NCBI RefSeq assembly: GCF_000830005.1
Contig: NZ_CP010407.1
Span: forward strand, 4,445,001-4,509,000
Direction: 5' to 3'
DNA length: 64,000 bases
DNA from: Streptomyces vietnamensis
GTDB taxonomy: Bacteria > Actinomycetota > Actinomycetes > Streptomycetales > Streptomycetaceae
The position numbers and the translations under genes were made by a program. The stretch's first letter is position 1. Every line of letters begins with the position of its first letter. The notes under the pieces are model-generated. The model saw nothing but the letters and a program-made list of their open reading frames with translations, was not told where the DNA came from and searched no databases. Positions 52,320 to 60,854 of this stretch are shown here, one piece after another.

Positions 52320-52470
52320 CCCGGCCGGGGCCGTACTCGGCCGGGGCCGTACGCGGTCAGGGCCGCACTCGGTCAGGGCCCCACGCGGCGAGGGCCGCAC
52401 ACGACCGGGGTCGCATTCGGCCGTACCGCACACGGCCGGGGCCGCACGCGGTACGGCCCCGGTCTCAGTG
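52320..52470. repeat. Degenerate 18-22 bp tandem repeats (CCGGGGCCGTACTCGG-type)
   Basis: Seven to eight imperfect units fill the gap between the converging PAP2 and sigma-factor genes. The last part (ACCGGGGCCGTACC-like) can fold as a hairpin terminator. Confidence 0.7.
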
Positions 52471-52481
52471 CTCCGCGCGGC

Positions 52482-53396
52482 TCAGTACTCCGCGCGGGCC
52501 AGGTCCTCCTCCGTGAGGCCGAGCACGGCCATCCGCTCCGGGTCCGCCAGGATGTGCAGCTCGACGATGCGGTCCTCGACGATCGTGAACGTCATGATCG
52601 AGCCCGGGCGGCCCTGGACGACCGACACCACCGCGGGCTGGCCGTTGGCCACGACCTGCAGCACGCCCGTACGGAACTTCGCGTACGTGAGGGCCTGCGC
52701 GATGACCGCCTCGGCGCCCCGCACGACCTTGGAGACGGCCGCGAGGGTCCTGCCCCCGTCCGCGCGCAGCACCACGTCCGGGTCGAGGACGGCGAGCAGC
52801 CCCTCGAAGTCCCCGCCGTGCGCCGCGGCGAGGAAGGCGTCGGCGATCTCCCGCTGCCGCCGCGCGTCGGGACCGGGCGCCGGGGTGGCGTCCTGCACCC
52901 GGCGGCGGGCGCGGCTGGCGAGCTGGCGGGTCGCGGCCGGGGTGCGGTCCACGATCTTCGCGATCTCGTCGAAGGAGACGGCGAACATGTCGTGCAGCAC
53001 GAACGCGAGCCGCTCCGCGGGACCCAGGGTGTCCAGGACGACGAGGAGCGCGAGCCCGACGGACTCGGTGAGCTCGGCCGCGTGCTCCGGGTCGGTGGTG
53101 TCGGCGACCCGGACCACCGGATCGGGGACGTAGTACTCCAGCGGGTCCTCGCGGCGCGAGCCGCGCGAGCGCAGCATGTCCAGGCAGACGCGGCCGACGA
53201 CCGTGGTCAGCCAGCCGCTGAGGTTCTCCACGCCGCTGACGTCGCTGCGGCTGAGCTTGAACCAGGCCTCCTGGACGGCGTCCTCGGCCTCGCTGAGCGA
53301 GCCCAGCATCCGGTACGCCACCGCCCGCAGATGGCCGCGGTCGGCGTCGAAGCGCCGGGCCAGGAACCCCTTGTCCACCTTCTCGGTGTGGTCCAC
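52482..53396 (-). CDS. ECF sigma factor with C-terminal SnoaL-like domain (ECF41 type)
   Basis: 304 residues from GTG 53396, chosen because GGGGAG lies 8 bases upstream; the ATG at 53,426 is worse placed. Sigma-70 region 2 (FDADRGHLRAVAYRMLGSLSEAEDAVQEAW) and region 4 (GPAERLAFVLHDMFAVSFDEIAKIVDRTPAATRQLASRARRR) are followed by an NTF2/SnoaL-like domain. The YYVPDPV linker and DGGR motif recall those of ECF41 sigma factors, in which the C-terminal domain itself controls activity instead of an anti-sigma factor. The divergent rhodanese gene is a possible target. Confidence 0.9.
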   Translation of the reverse strand: MDHTEKVDKGFLARRFDADRGHLRAVAYRMLGSLSEAEDAVQEAWFKLSRSDVSGVENLSGWLTTVVGRVCLDMLRSRGSRREDPLEYYVPDPVVRVADTTDPEHAAELTESVGLALLVVLDTLGPAERLAFVLHDMFAVSFDEIAKIVDRTPAATRQLASRARRRVQDATPAPGPDARRQREIADAFLAAAHGGDFEGLLAVLDPDVVLRADGGRTLAAVSKVVRGAEAVIAQALTYAKFRTGVLQVVANGQPAVVSVVQGRPGSIMTFTIVEDRIVELHILADPERMAVLGLTEEDLARAEY

Positions 53397-53610
53397 TCGT
53401 CGATCTCCCCGTTCGCGTCCCGTCATGCCGTCATGACGGATCGATTCCCTTGGATGTGACACCGGAGGCGAGCCGGGCGGTCCGGTAAACGGCCCCGGCA
53501 ACGGTCCCGGTACGTGAGATCCCCGCCGTCTCGCGGCGAACGCCCGGGATTCCCCGGCCGAAGCCCCCGACCACCGTGAATCCCCACTTCAGCACGGTGA
53601 TCTTCGTCCG

Positions 53611-53616
53611 TAGATT
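53611..53616 (+). promoter_or_regulatory. -10 box of the rhodanese gene
   Basis: TAGATT ends 7 bases before ATG 53624 with no Shine-Dalgarno between, so the mRNA is probably leaderless. Confidence 0.4.
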
Positions 53617-53623
53617 GATCACC

Positions 53624-54118
53624 ATGACGACGACAACGACCCCGGTCAACCCCGTACTCCGCACCCCGCCGGCCTCCCCCGCCGCCGCGGCCGCCTACTT
53701 CTCGGCCAGCCTCGCCTTCCACGCCGACGTCTCCGACGTGGCCTCCGCGCTCGCCACCGCCGCCGCCGAGGGCACCGACCCGGGCTTCGTGGTGATCGAC
53801 TCCCGGTCCACCGCCTCCTGGGACCAGGGCCACGTCCCCGGCGCGATCCACCTGCCGACCGCGCTCATCCCCGAGCAGGCCGAGCAGCTGCTCGACCGGT
53901 CCGTGCCGGTCGTCACGTACTGCTGGGGCCCCGGCTGCAACGGCGCCACGCGCGCCGCGCTCGCCCTCGCCGAGCTGGGCTTCCAGGTGAAGGAGATGCT
54001 CGGCGGCTTCGAGTACTGGGTGCGCGAGGGCTTCGCGTACGAGACGTGGGAGGGGCCCGCGGAGAAGGCCGCCGACCCGCTGACGGCGCCGGTCGACTCC
54101 GACGACTGCGGCTGCTGA
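53624..54118 (+). CDS. Rhodanese-like sulfurtransferase domain protein
   Basis: 164 residues from ATG 53624. Single rhodanese domain: FVVIDSRSTASWDQGHVPGAIHLP, active-site Cys100 in VVTYCWGPGCNGATRAA with a second Cys105, then LGFQVKEMLGGFEYWVREGF. The CWGPGCN loop resembles the enlarged loop of arsenate-reductase/Cdc25-like rhodaneses. The protein ends in a Cys-rich DDCGC tail, which could bind metal or form a disulfide (inference). Divergent from the ECF41 sigma-factor gene. Confidence 0.88.
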   Translation: MTTTTTPVNPVLRTPPASPAAAAAYFSASLAFHADVSDVASALATAAAEGTDPGFVVIDSRSTASWDQGHVPGAIHLPTALIPEQAEQLLDRSVPVVTYCWGPGCNGATRAALALAELGFQVKEMLGGFEYWVREGFAYETWEGPAEKAADPLTAPVDSDDCGC

Positions 54119-54182
54119 CGTCGGCCCACGGAAAACCGATTTCGTGATCGCCCCGGTCATGCCGTAGAGTCATGTTCACCGA

Positions 54183-54256
54183 CGCGGGGTGGAGCAGCTC
54201 GGTAGCTCGCTGGGCTCATAACCCAGAGGTCGCAGGTTCAAATCCTGTCCCCGCTA
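54183..54256 (+). tRNA. Initiator tRNA-fMet(CAT)
   Basis: Initiator hallmarks are present: unpaired C1-T72 in CGCGGGG/CCCCGCT, GGG/CCC pairs in the anticodon stem (CTGGG-CTCATAA-CCCAG), anticodon CAT and T-arm GCAGGTTCAAATCCTGT. Confidence 0.95.
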
Positions 54257-54268
54257 CTCAGTAGCAAC

Positions 54269-54300
54269 GAAGACCCGGATTCTCAGGAATCCGGGTCTTC
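54269..54300. terminator. tRNA-fMet terminator
   Basis: GAAGACCCGGATT/AATCCGGGTCTTC, 13-bp stem, just 3' of the tRNA. Confidence 0.85.
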
Positions 54301-54371
54301 GTCGTTTCCGGTCTTCGTCGTTTCCAGGGCTTCATGGCTTCCGGGGCTTCATGGTTCCCGGATCCTCTCCG

Positions 54372-54403
54372 CTTGACCTTTACGCAACGTCAAGATTTAG
54401 CGT
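54372..54403 (+). promoter_or_regulatory. MerR-type promoter and operator of the TipA-like gene
   Basis: TTGACC (-35, 54,373-54,378) and TAGCGT (-10, 54,398-54,403) are separated by 19 bases, and the inverted repeat CTTGAC...GTCAAG (54,372-54,394) covers the -35 and spacer. The over-long spacer with an embedded dyad is the classical target of MerR-family activators, so autoregulation is very likely. Confidence 0.8.
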
Positions 54404-54410
54404 TCTCGGC

Positions 54411-55151
54411 ATGGAGTGGTCGATCCAGGAGATCGCCAAGAAGGCCGGTACCACCAGCCGCACCCTCCGCCACTACGGCGAGCGCGGACTGCTTGAACCG
54501 AGCCGGATCGGCGCGAACGGTTACCGGTACTACGACCAGGCGGCGCTCGTGCGGCTGCAGCGGATCCTGCTGCTGCGCGAGCTGGGGCTCTCGCTGCCCG
54601 CCATCGCCGAGGTCCTCGCGGGGCAGCGGGACACGTCCGCCGCCCTGCGCACCCATCTCGCCCTCCTGGAGCAGGAACGCGAGCGCATCGGACGCCAGAT
54701 CGCGTCGGTGCGGACCACTCTCGACAAGACCGAGAAGGGAGAAGAGCTCATGGCCGAGGAAGTGTTCGACGGTTTCGACCACACGCGGTACGAGGAGGAG
54801 GTCTCCGAGCGCTGGGGCCGCGACGCGTACGAGAAGGGCGACCGCTGGTGGCGCTCGCTCACCGACGCGCAGAAAAAGGCGTTCATGGCCGAGCAGGCCG
54901 GCATCGCCCGCGACTTCGGGCAGGCGGCCCGGGACGGCCTGGCCGCCGACAGCGAGGAGGTGCAGGCCATCACGCGGCGCCAGATCGCCTGGCTGTCGAC
55001 GACCACGACGCCGAGCAAGGAGTACGTGATCGGCCTCGGGCAGATGTACGTCGACGACCCGCGCTTCACCGTGAACTACGACAAGCACGGCGAGGGCACC
55101 GCGCTCCTCGTCCGGGACGCGATGAGGGTCTACGCGGAGCGGAACCTCTGA
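54411..55151 (+). CDS. TipA-type MerR regulator with TipAS antibiotic-binding domain
   Basis: 246 residues from ATG 54411, which lies 7 bases after the -10 (leaderless). N-terminal MerR helix-turn-helix (SIQEIAKKAGTTSRTLRHYGERGLLEPSR), a coiled coil at about 75-110, then a TipAS domain (about 118-246; VFDGFDHTRYEEEVSERWG). S. lividans TipAL senses thiopeptides through this domain. An internal ATG at 54,750 has its own AAGGGAG ribosome site 8 bases upstream and would yield a free TipAS-like protein of 133 residues, as happens in tipA. The N-terminal extension to 54,351 is rejected. Confidence 0.92.
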   Translation: MEWSIQEIAKKAGTTSRTLRHYGERGLLEPSRIGANGYRYYDQAALVRLQRILLLRELGLSLPAIAEVLAGQRDTSAALRTHLALLEQERERIGRQIASVRTTLDKTEKGEELMAEEVFDGFDHTRYEEEVSERWGRDAYEKGDRWWRSLTDAQKKAFMAEQAGIARDFGQAARDGLAADSEEVQAITRRQIAWLSTTTTPSKEYVIGLGQMYVDDPRFTVNYDKHGEGTALLVRDAMRVYAERNL

Positions 55152-55247
55152 GACCTGCCCGTGAGACCTGTCTGATGTAAACGGTGGCCAAAACCGGGCC
55201 CGCCTCTTTGCAGGCGTGCTGCGCCCCACCGTAGCCTCACGCGCACC

Positions 55248-55625
55248 ATGAGTGACGAGCGTGTGAGCGATGTGAGCCGGCGGGCGCCCGCCGTGCTCGT
55301 CCTGCTCGCGCTCCTCGCCCTGCTCGTGAGCGTCTGCCACGGCCCCCACGGGCACGTGCTGCCGACCTCCGGCACCGCGACCGTCTCCGCCCCCGCGCTC
55401 CCGCACGGCTGCGAGCGGTCCGGAGACGCCTGGACCTTCGACGCCCACCTTCCCGCGCAGGTCGCCGCCTCCCCGCTCGCCGTGCCCGACGCCGGCGGAG
55501 CCGTGCTCCTGCCGTACACGGCGGACCTCCGCACCGATCCCCGCGCGCGCTGCGTCCGGAACCGGGCGGGCCCCGGCCCCGAGCCGGGCCGACTGCTCAT
55601 CGCCCTCGGGGTGGACCGGAACTGA
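55248..55625 (+). CDS. Small exported or membrane protein of unknown function
   Basis: 125 residues from ATG 55248; TAGCCT at 55,232-55,237 may be its -10. One hydrophobic helix (about 14-30, APAVLVLLALLALLVSVC) then about 95 residues with Cys and His (CHGPHGHVLP, PHGCERSG) and no recognised domain. It precedes the cysteine-synthase-like gene by 64 bases and may share its transcript. Confidence 0.6.
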   Translation: MSDERVSDVSRRAPAVLVLLALLALLVSVCHGPHGHVLPTSGTATVSAPALPHGCERSGDAWTFDAHLPAQVAASPLAVPDAGGAVLLPYTADLRTDPRARCVRNRAGPGPEPGRLLIALGVDRN

Positions 55626-55689
55626 ACCGGGTCCCGCACTCGCGTGACCAGGTTCCCTTTCGCGTACCCACCCCGAGGACGTACCGATC

Positions 55690-56721
55690 ATGACCGCACC
55701 ACTGACCGGCTACCCGCTGCCCGTCGCCGAGCAGACCGTCGGCAACACCCCCCTGCTGTGGACGGACGACGGCTACTGGGCCAAGCTCGAAGGCTTCAAC
55801 TTCGGCGGCATCAAGGACCGCGCCGCCCTCCACATGGTCGAGCAGGCCCGCCGCCGCGGGGACCTGCGGCCCGGCGCCCCGATCGTCGAGTCGACCTCCG
55901 GGACCCTCGGTCTCGGCCTCGCCCTCGCGGGCGTGCTCCACGGCCATCCCGTGCACGTCGTCACCGACCCCGGTCTCGAACCGATCGTCGAGCGGATGCT
56001 CGTCGCCCACGGCGCCCGGGTCCACGTCGTCCCCGAGCCGAGCCCGCACGGCGGCTGGCAGCAGGCCCGGATGGACCGGGTCGCCGAGCTGCTCGCCGAG
56101 CTCGACGGGGCCTGGTGGCCCGACCAGTACGGGAACCCCGACAACCCCGCCGCGTACGGGGGGCTCGCCGCCGAGCTGTCCGCGCAGCTCGACCGGATCG
56201 ACGTCCTCGTCTGCGCGGTCGGCACCGGCGGCCACTCGGCCGGGATCTCCCGGGCGCTGCGCGCCACCAGCAGCCCGGCCCTCGAACTCGTCGGCGTCGA
56301 CTCCGTGAACTCCACCGTCTTCGGCCTGCCGGCCGGGGAACGCCTCATGCGGGGCCTCGGCTCCTCCATCCACCCGGGCAACGTCGACCACGGCGCCTTC
56401 GACGAGGTCCACTGGGTGGGCCCGGCGGAGGCGGTACGGGCGGCCCGCCGGCTTGCCTCGCGGCAGTTCGCGACCGGCGGCTGGAGCGTGGGCGCGGTCG
56501 CGCTCGTCGCCAGCTGGCTGGCCCGCACGCGCCCGCGCGGGACCCGGATCGCGGCCGTCTTCCCGGACGGGCCGCAGCGGTACTTCGACACCGTCTTCAA
56601 CGACGAGTTCTGCGCGGCGCACGGGCTGCTCGACGGTCCCGTACGGGAGGACCCCGCCGGGTACGTCTCCGCCGAGACCGTCAGCGGCTGGACCCGCCGA
56701 GTCCTGGAGCGGGCCAAGTGA
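55690..56721 (+). CDS. PLP-dependent cysteine-synthase-family enzyme
   Basis: 343 residues from ATG 55690. Fold type II PLP enzyme of the CysK/CBS group: NTPLL, Schiff-base Lys42 in [11 protein letters not shown], phosphate-binding [11 protein letters not shown] and [10 protein letters not shown]. It is not a standard CysK: the substrate loop differs and the gene is coupled (GTGA) to an MFS transporter, so it may make a non-protein amino acid that is exported. Product unknown. Confidence 0.85.
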   Translation: MTAPLTGYPLPVAEQTVGNTPLLWTDDGYWAKLEGFNFGGIKDRAALHMVEQARRRGDLRPGAPIVESTSGTLGLGLALAGVLHGHPVHVVTDPGLEPIVERMLVAHGARVHVVPEPSPHGGWQQARMDRVAELLAELDGAWWPDQYGNPDNPAAYGGLAAELSAQLDRIDVLVCAVGTGGHSAGISRALRATSSPALELVGVDSVNSTVFGLPAGERLMRGLGSSIHPGNVDHGAFDEVHWVGPAEAVRAARRLASRQFATGGWSVGAVALVASWLARTRPRGTRIAAVFPDGPQRYFDTVFNDEFCAAHGLLDGPVREDPAGYVSAETVSGWTRRVLERAK

Positions 56722-57920
56722 CCACGGCGACGGCCCCCGCCAAGGGGGGCATCTGGAAGCAGAGCCGCACCTTCGAACCGGCCGTGCGGCTCCTCTTCCT
56801 CAACCAGCTCACCATCAACCTCGGCTTCTACATGCTCATGCCGTACCTGGCCGCGCACCTCGCGGACGGGCTCGGCATGGCCGCCTGGGCCGTGGGCCTC
56901 GTCCTCGGCGCCCGGAACCTCTCCCAGCAGGGCATGTTCCTCGTCGGCGGGGCGCTCGCCGACCGGCTCGGCTTCAAGCCGCTCATCGTGGCCGGCTGCG
57001 CCCTGCGGACGGTCGGCTTCGGGGCGCTCGCCTTCGCGCAGTCGCTGCCGATGCTGATCGCCGCCTCGCTCGCGACGGGCCTCGCGGGGGCGCTGTTCAA
57101 CCCGGCGGTGCGGGCGTACCTGGCGGCGGAGGCGGGGGAGGAGCGGCGCGTCCAGGCCTTCGCGCTGTTCAACGCGTACTACCAGGCGGGCATCCTGCTC
57201 GGGCCGCTCGTCGGGGTGGCCCTGACGGGGGTGTCGTTCCGGCTGACGTGCGTGGTCGCCGCCGTGCTGTTCGCCGGCCTGACCCTCGTACAGCTCCGGC
57301 ATCTGCCCGTACGGGTCTCCGAGGCGCCACGGGAGCAGCGGGGGCAGTTCCGCACCGTGCTCGCGCACCGCACCTTCTGGCTCTTCTCGCTCGCCATGAC
57401 CGGCTCGTACGTGCTGTCCTTCCAGGTCTATCTGGCGCTGCCGCTCGCGGCGGGCGGCACGGGCGTGACGACCGCGCTGTTCGTCGTCTCGGCGCTCGTC
57501 GCGCTCGCCGGGCAGCTGCGGATCACGGCCTGGTGCAAGCGCCGGCTCGACCGGGAGCGGTGCCTCGTCCTCGGGCTCGCCCTGATGGGCGGGGCCTTCC
57601 TGGTCCCGGCCGCCCTGGGGCGCGGCCCGGTGGGGCTGCTCCTGTGTGCGGCGGTCCTGGCCGTCGCGAACGCGGTGCTCTACCCGTACGAGATGGACAC
57701 GGTCGTCGCCCTGTCCCGGGGGCGCTGGGTGGCCACCCACTACGGGCTCTACAACACCGTGTGCGGGATCGGGATCACCCTCGGGAACCTGGGGACGGGC
57801 GCGCTCCTCGACGTCACCGGCTGGTCGGCGACGCCGTGGCTGGTGCTGTGCGGGGTGGGCGTGGGGTGCGCGGCGGCGATGGCACTGCTCGGCCGGGGCG
57901 GGCGCCTGGCGGCCGACTGA
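56718..57920 (+). CDS. MFS transporter, probably exporter
   Basis: 400 residues from GTG 56718, overlapping the PLP-enzyme gene by four bases. Twelve hydrophobic helices with the MFS loop 2-3 motif ([14 protein letters not shown]) and a repeat of the two six-helix halves. Translational coupling with the enzyme implies transport of its product or a derivative. Confidence 0.87.
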   Translation: MTTATAPAKGGIWKQSRTFEPAVRLLFLNQLTINLGFYMLMPYLAAHLADGLGMAAWAVGLVLGARNLSQQGMFLVGGALADRLGFKPLIVAGCALRTVGFGALAFAQSLPMLIAASLATGLAGALFNPAVRAYLAAEAGEERRVQAFALFNAYYQAGILLGPLVGVALTGVSFRLTCVVAAVLFAGLTLVQLRHLPVRVSEAPREQRGQFRTVLAHRTFWLFSLAMTGSYVLSFQVYLALPLAAGGTGVTTALFVVSALVALAGQLRITAWCKRRLDRERCLVLGLALMGGAFLVPAALGRGPVGLLLCAAVLAVANAVLYPYEMDTVVALSRGRWVATHYGLYNTVCGIGITLGNLGTGALLDVTGWSATPWLVLCGVGVGCAAAMALLGRGGRLAAD

Positions 57921-58018
57921 CCCGTACGGGGGTGGGGCGCCGGCCTCGTACGGGGTGGGGCGCCGACTCTCGTACGGGGTGGGGCGCCGGCCTCGTACGA
58001 GGGTGGGGGCGGCCGGCC
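57921..58018. repeat. Tandem 25-29 bp repeats CGTACGGGGTGGGGCGCCG
   Basis: Four imperfect copies of a unit like CTCGTACGGGGTGGGGCGCC lie in the 208-bp gap between the MFS and SpoIIE-type genes. Confidence 0.8.
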
Positions 58019-58128
58019 GGGCCCGTACGCCACTCGGCCCCATGGGAGTCGCCGCCCCGTCCGGCGGCGGCCACCCTGGGAGGGCGCGGTGCGGACCGCG
58101 GCCGGTCGGACCGGGCAGGAGAGCACAG

Positions 58129-59340
58129 GTGGGGCACCCCCTAGGAGCGGCGGGCGGAGGGCGGCGGGGCGGTGAGGGACGCCCCGAGTACGGCGGCGCC
58201 CGGCGGTTCATCCGCGCCCTGCCCCCGCTGGTCATCGTGGGCGGTGTCGTCTTCGACGTGGCGACCCCGCCCGAGTACACGGCGGCGCCGCTCTTCTCCG
58301 CCGCCCCGCTGATCGCCGCGCCCTTCTTCTCCACGCTCACGACCCTGATCACCGGGATCGCCGCCGTCCTCGCCTCCGTCGGGCTGCACGCCTACAACGG
58401 CACCATCGACGAGATCGCGGCCTTCACCGAGAGCATGACCGTCCTCACGGTCTCCGCGCTCGCCCTCCTCATCAACCGGGTCGTGCGCCGCAGCGGCGAA
58501 CGGCTCGCCTCGGCGCGGGTCATCGCGGAGACCGCGCAGAAGGCGGTGCTACCGATGCCCGCCGAGCGGATCGGGGGGCTGCAGTGCGCGGCGCGGTACG
58601 AGGCGGCGCAGGCCGACGCGTTCATCGGCGGCGACCTGTTCGCCGTCCAGGACACCCCGCACGGGGTGCGGCTGGTGGTCGGGGACGTCCGCGGCAAGGG
58701 GCTGGAGGCGGTCGAGGCCGTCGCCGTCGTCATCGGCGCCTTCCGGGAGGCGGCCGAGCAGGAGCGGACCCTGGAGGGCGTGGCGCAGCGCCTCGAACGC
58801 GCCCTGGCCCGGGAGGGCACTCGCCGGGACGACCTCGACTCCTTCGAGGGGTTCACCACGGCCGTCCTGGCCGAGATCCCGCGCGGCGACGGCAGCGGGA
58901 CCTTCGACGGTTTCGTACGGGTCGTCAACCGCGGGCACCCGCCGCCGCTGATGCTGTACGCGGACGGGCGCGTGGAGCCGCTGGAGCCGGGCGAGGCGGC
59001 GCTGCCGCTCGGCATGGGGGAGCTGGCGATGTGGCCGGACCGGGGCGAGGCGCGGCCGTTCCCGGCCGGCGCGACGCTGCTCTTCTACACGGACGGCCTC
59101 TCGGAGGCGCGGAACGCGCAGGGCGTCTTCTACGATCCGGCGGCGCGGCTCGCCGGGCGGATCTTCCCGGGACCCGAGGAGCTGCTCGACGCGCTCGTGG
59201 ACGACGTACGGCTCCACACGGGCGGCGGGTCGACGGACGACATGGCGCTGCTCGCGGTGAGCCGCCCGGCGACGGGGCAGCCCGAGCGGCGCCGGACGAT
59301 GCCGGTGGTGCCGCCGGGCGGGTCCGGTCACCGGGCGTAG
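58129..59340 (+). CDS. Membrane-anchored PP2C (SpoIIE-type) serine/threonine phosphatase
   Basis: 403 residues from GTG 58129, 7 bases after GGAG; the frame is open upstream through the MFS gene but without homology. Two or three membrane helices (about 28-120) lead into a SpoIIE domain with GGDLFAVQ, LVVGDVRGKG, FEGFTTAVLAEI and the final Asp in GGSTDDMALLAV. Such phosphatases often act on anti-anti-sigma factors; no partner gene is adjacent. Confidence 0.9.
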   Translation: MGHPLGAAGGGRRGGEGRPEYGGARRFIRALPPLVIVGGVVFDVATPPEYTAAPLFSAAPLIAAPFFSTLTTLITGIAAVLASVGLHAYNGTIDEIAAFTESMTVLTVSALALLINRVVRRSGERLASARVIAETAQKAVLPMPAERIGGLQCAARYEAAQADAFIGGDLFAVQDTPHGVRLVVGDVRGKGLEAVEAVAVVIGAFREAAEQERTLEGVAQRLERALAREGTRRDDLDSFEGFTTAVLAEIPRGDGSGTFDGFVRVVNRGHPPPLMLYADGRVEPLEPGEAALPLGMGELAMWPDRGEARPFPAGATLLFYTDGLSEARNAQGVFYDPAARLAGRIFPGPEELLDALVDDVRLHTGGGSTDDMALLAVSRPATGQPERRRTMPVVPPGGSGHRA

Positions 59341-59529
59341 TCGAGGGGTGTCACTGCGATAACAATTGACATAACGTCAGATCGCAAGGGTTTCACCACC
59401 CTCCCCTTACGCCTTTCTGAAGGGGGCTCAACTCGGGCGATACTCCCTCAATTCAATGAATGATCAAGAGCGACGGCTTGGAATCGGGACCCCCTGTCTA
59501 TTAACGTTCGATAACGCAGCGCGGTCGTC
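59341..59529. other. Promoter region of the riboswitch transcript
   Basis: AT-richer gap. TTGACA at 59,366-59,371 lies in a TGAC-ATAAC-GTCA dyad, and TATTAACGTTCGATAAC at about 59,499-59,515 offers -10-like boxes nearer the riboswitch. The true start cannot be fixed by eye. Confidence 0.45.
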
Positions 59530-59534
59530 CCAGC

Positions 59535-59692
59535 CGTCGCAAGAGGCGGCACCGTGCGCACGCGCCGAATCCTGAAAAGGAACCGGGGAACCACCAATTG
59601 GGGTGAATCGGACGCCTTCGTCTCGTACGGAGGGGCCCGTAGGAGACCTTCCTGCTCCGAACCCGTCAGCTAACCCGGTAGGCGAGAAGGAA
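59535..59692 (+). ncRNA. Cyclic-di-AMP riboswitch (ydaO-yuaA type)
   Basis: The core consensus is readable: AACCGGGGAACC at 59,581-59,592, GGGGTGAATCGG at 59,600-59,611, then CCGAACCCGTCAGCTAACCC at 59,657-59,676 and GGTAGGCG. In actinobacteria this class precedes cell-wall hydrolase genes and turns expression off when c-di-AMP is high. It ends about 20 bases before the start of the M23 peptidase gene, overlapping its ribosome-site region. The outer stem ends are estimated. Confidence 0.92.
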
Positions 59693-59710
59693 GGAAAGGA
59701 GCGCGCCTCC

Positions 59711-60808
59711 GTGGCGTCCAACACCCCCGCACCCGAAGCCCCCTTCGATGCCTTCGGTGGCGGTGCGGGTCTTTCCGCCCCGGACACCGAGTGGAACCCC
59801 ACCGAGGGCTCCCTCCGCGCCGAGAGCCGCTCCGGCGGCCGGCACCGGGTCGTCAAGCAGCGCTCCAACTTCGCCCGCTCCTCCACCGTCCTCGGCGTCG
59901 GCGTGATCGCGGCCGTCGGCGCGGGCGGCCTCGCCACCGCGCAGGACAAGCCGCCGGTCGCCATATCGCTGCCGGACCTCCCGGACCTGAACCTGCCGGA
60001 CGCCCACGACCTCCCCGGCGTCGGCGACCTCCTCCCCGAGGAGGAGAGCGCGCCCGTCACCACGGCCGCCGCCGCCAACCCGCTCACCGCCGCCACCTAC
60101 ACCACCGCGGCCGACGAGCAGACCACCGCCCCCGCCGCGGGCGAGGCCCTGCGCGCCCGCATCCTCCAGCAGGCCGAGCAGCAGCAGGCCTCCGCCGACG
60201 CCGCCGAGAAGGCCGCGGCGGAGAAGGCGGCGGCCGAGAAGGCCGCCGCGGAGGCCGAGGCCAAGGAAGCCGCCGCGGAGAAGGCGGCCGCCGACGCGAA
60301 GGCGAAGGCCGAGGCGGAAGCCAAGGCGAAGGCCGAAGCGGAGGCCAAGGCGAAGGCGGAGGCCGAGGCCAAGGCGGCCGAGGCCGCGCGCCTCGCCCAG
60401 CTCGCCGCCGGCTACTCGCTGCCGGTCTCCTCGTACACCCTCACCGCCACCTACATGCAGTCCGGATCGATGTGGTCCTCCGGCTACCACACCGGCCTCG
60501 ACTTCGCCGCCCCCACGGGCACCCCGCTCAAGGCGGTCCACGGCGCCACCGTCAAGTCCGCGGGCTGGTCCGGCTCCTACGGCTACCGGATCGTCCTGGA
60601 GCTGGAGGACGGCACCGAGGTCTGGTACTGCCACCTCTCGTCCATGCTGGTCGGCGCCGGCCAGACCGTGTCCACCGGCGAGACCATCGGCCGCGTCGGC
60701 GCCACCGGCAACGTCACCGGCGCCCACCTCCACATGGAGGTCCACACCCCCGGCGGCTCCGGCATCGACCCGATGGCCTGGCTCCAGTCCAAGGGCCTGA
60801 ACCCCTGA
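59711..60808 (+). CDS. M23 (LytM) family peptidoglycan peptidase
   Basis: 365 residues from GTG 59711, 9 bases after AAGGAAAGGAG. The earlier in-frame GTG at 59,603 lies inside the riboswitch and is rejected. A hydrophobic segment at about 60-75 (TVLGVGVIAAVGAGG) serves for export, followed by a disordered acidic stretch, an Ala/Glu/Lys coiled coil (about 150-230) and a LytM domain with zinc ligands in HTGLDF and HLHMEV. It cleaves cell-wall cross-links; control by c-di-AMP ties wall remodelling to turgor signals. Confidence 0.93.
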   Translation: MASNTPAPEAPFDAFGGGAGLSAPDTEWNPTEGSLRAESRSGGRHRVVKQRSNFARSSTVLGVGVIAAVGAGGLATAQDKPPVAISLPDLPDLNLPDAHDLPGVGDLLPEEESAPVTTAAAANPLTAATYTTAADEQTTAPAAGEALRARILQQAEQQQASADAAEKAAAEKAAAEKAAAEAEAKEAAAEKAAADAKAKAEAEAKAKAEAEAKAKAEAEAKAAEAARLAQLAAGYSLPVSSYTLTATYMQSGSMWSSGYHTGLDFAAPTGTPLKAVHGATVKSAGWSGSYGYRIVLELEDGTEVWYCHLSSMLVGAGQTVSTGETIGRVGATGNVTGAHLHMEVHTPGGSGIDPMAWLQSKGLNP

Positions 60809-60854
60809 GAACCCGCACGGAATAGGCCCGGCGGCGGGGAGGGTTGATCCACAC

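Noticed and set aside
59603-59710. Upstream start (GTG 59603) for the M23 peptidase
   Set aside because: It lies within the conserved riboswitch core, and the strong ribosome site fits GTG 59711.
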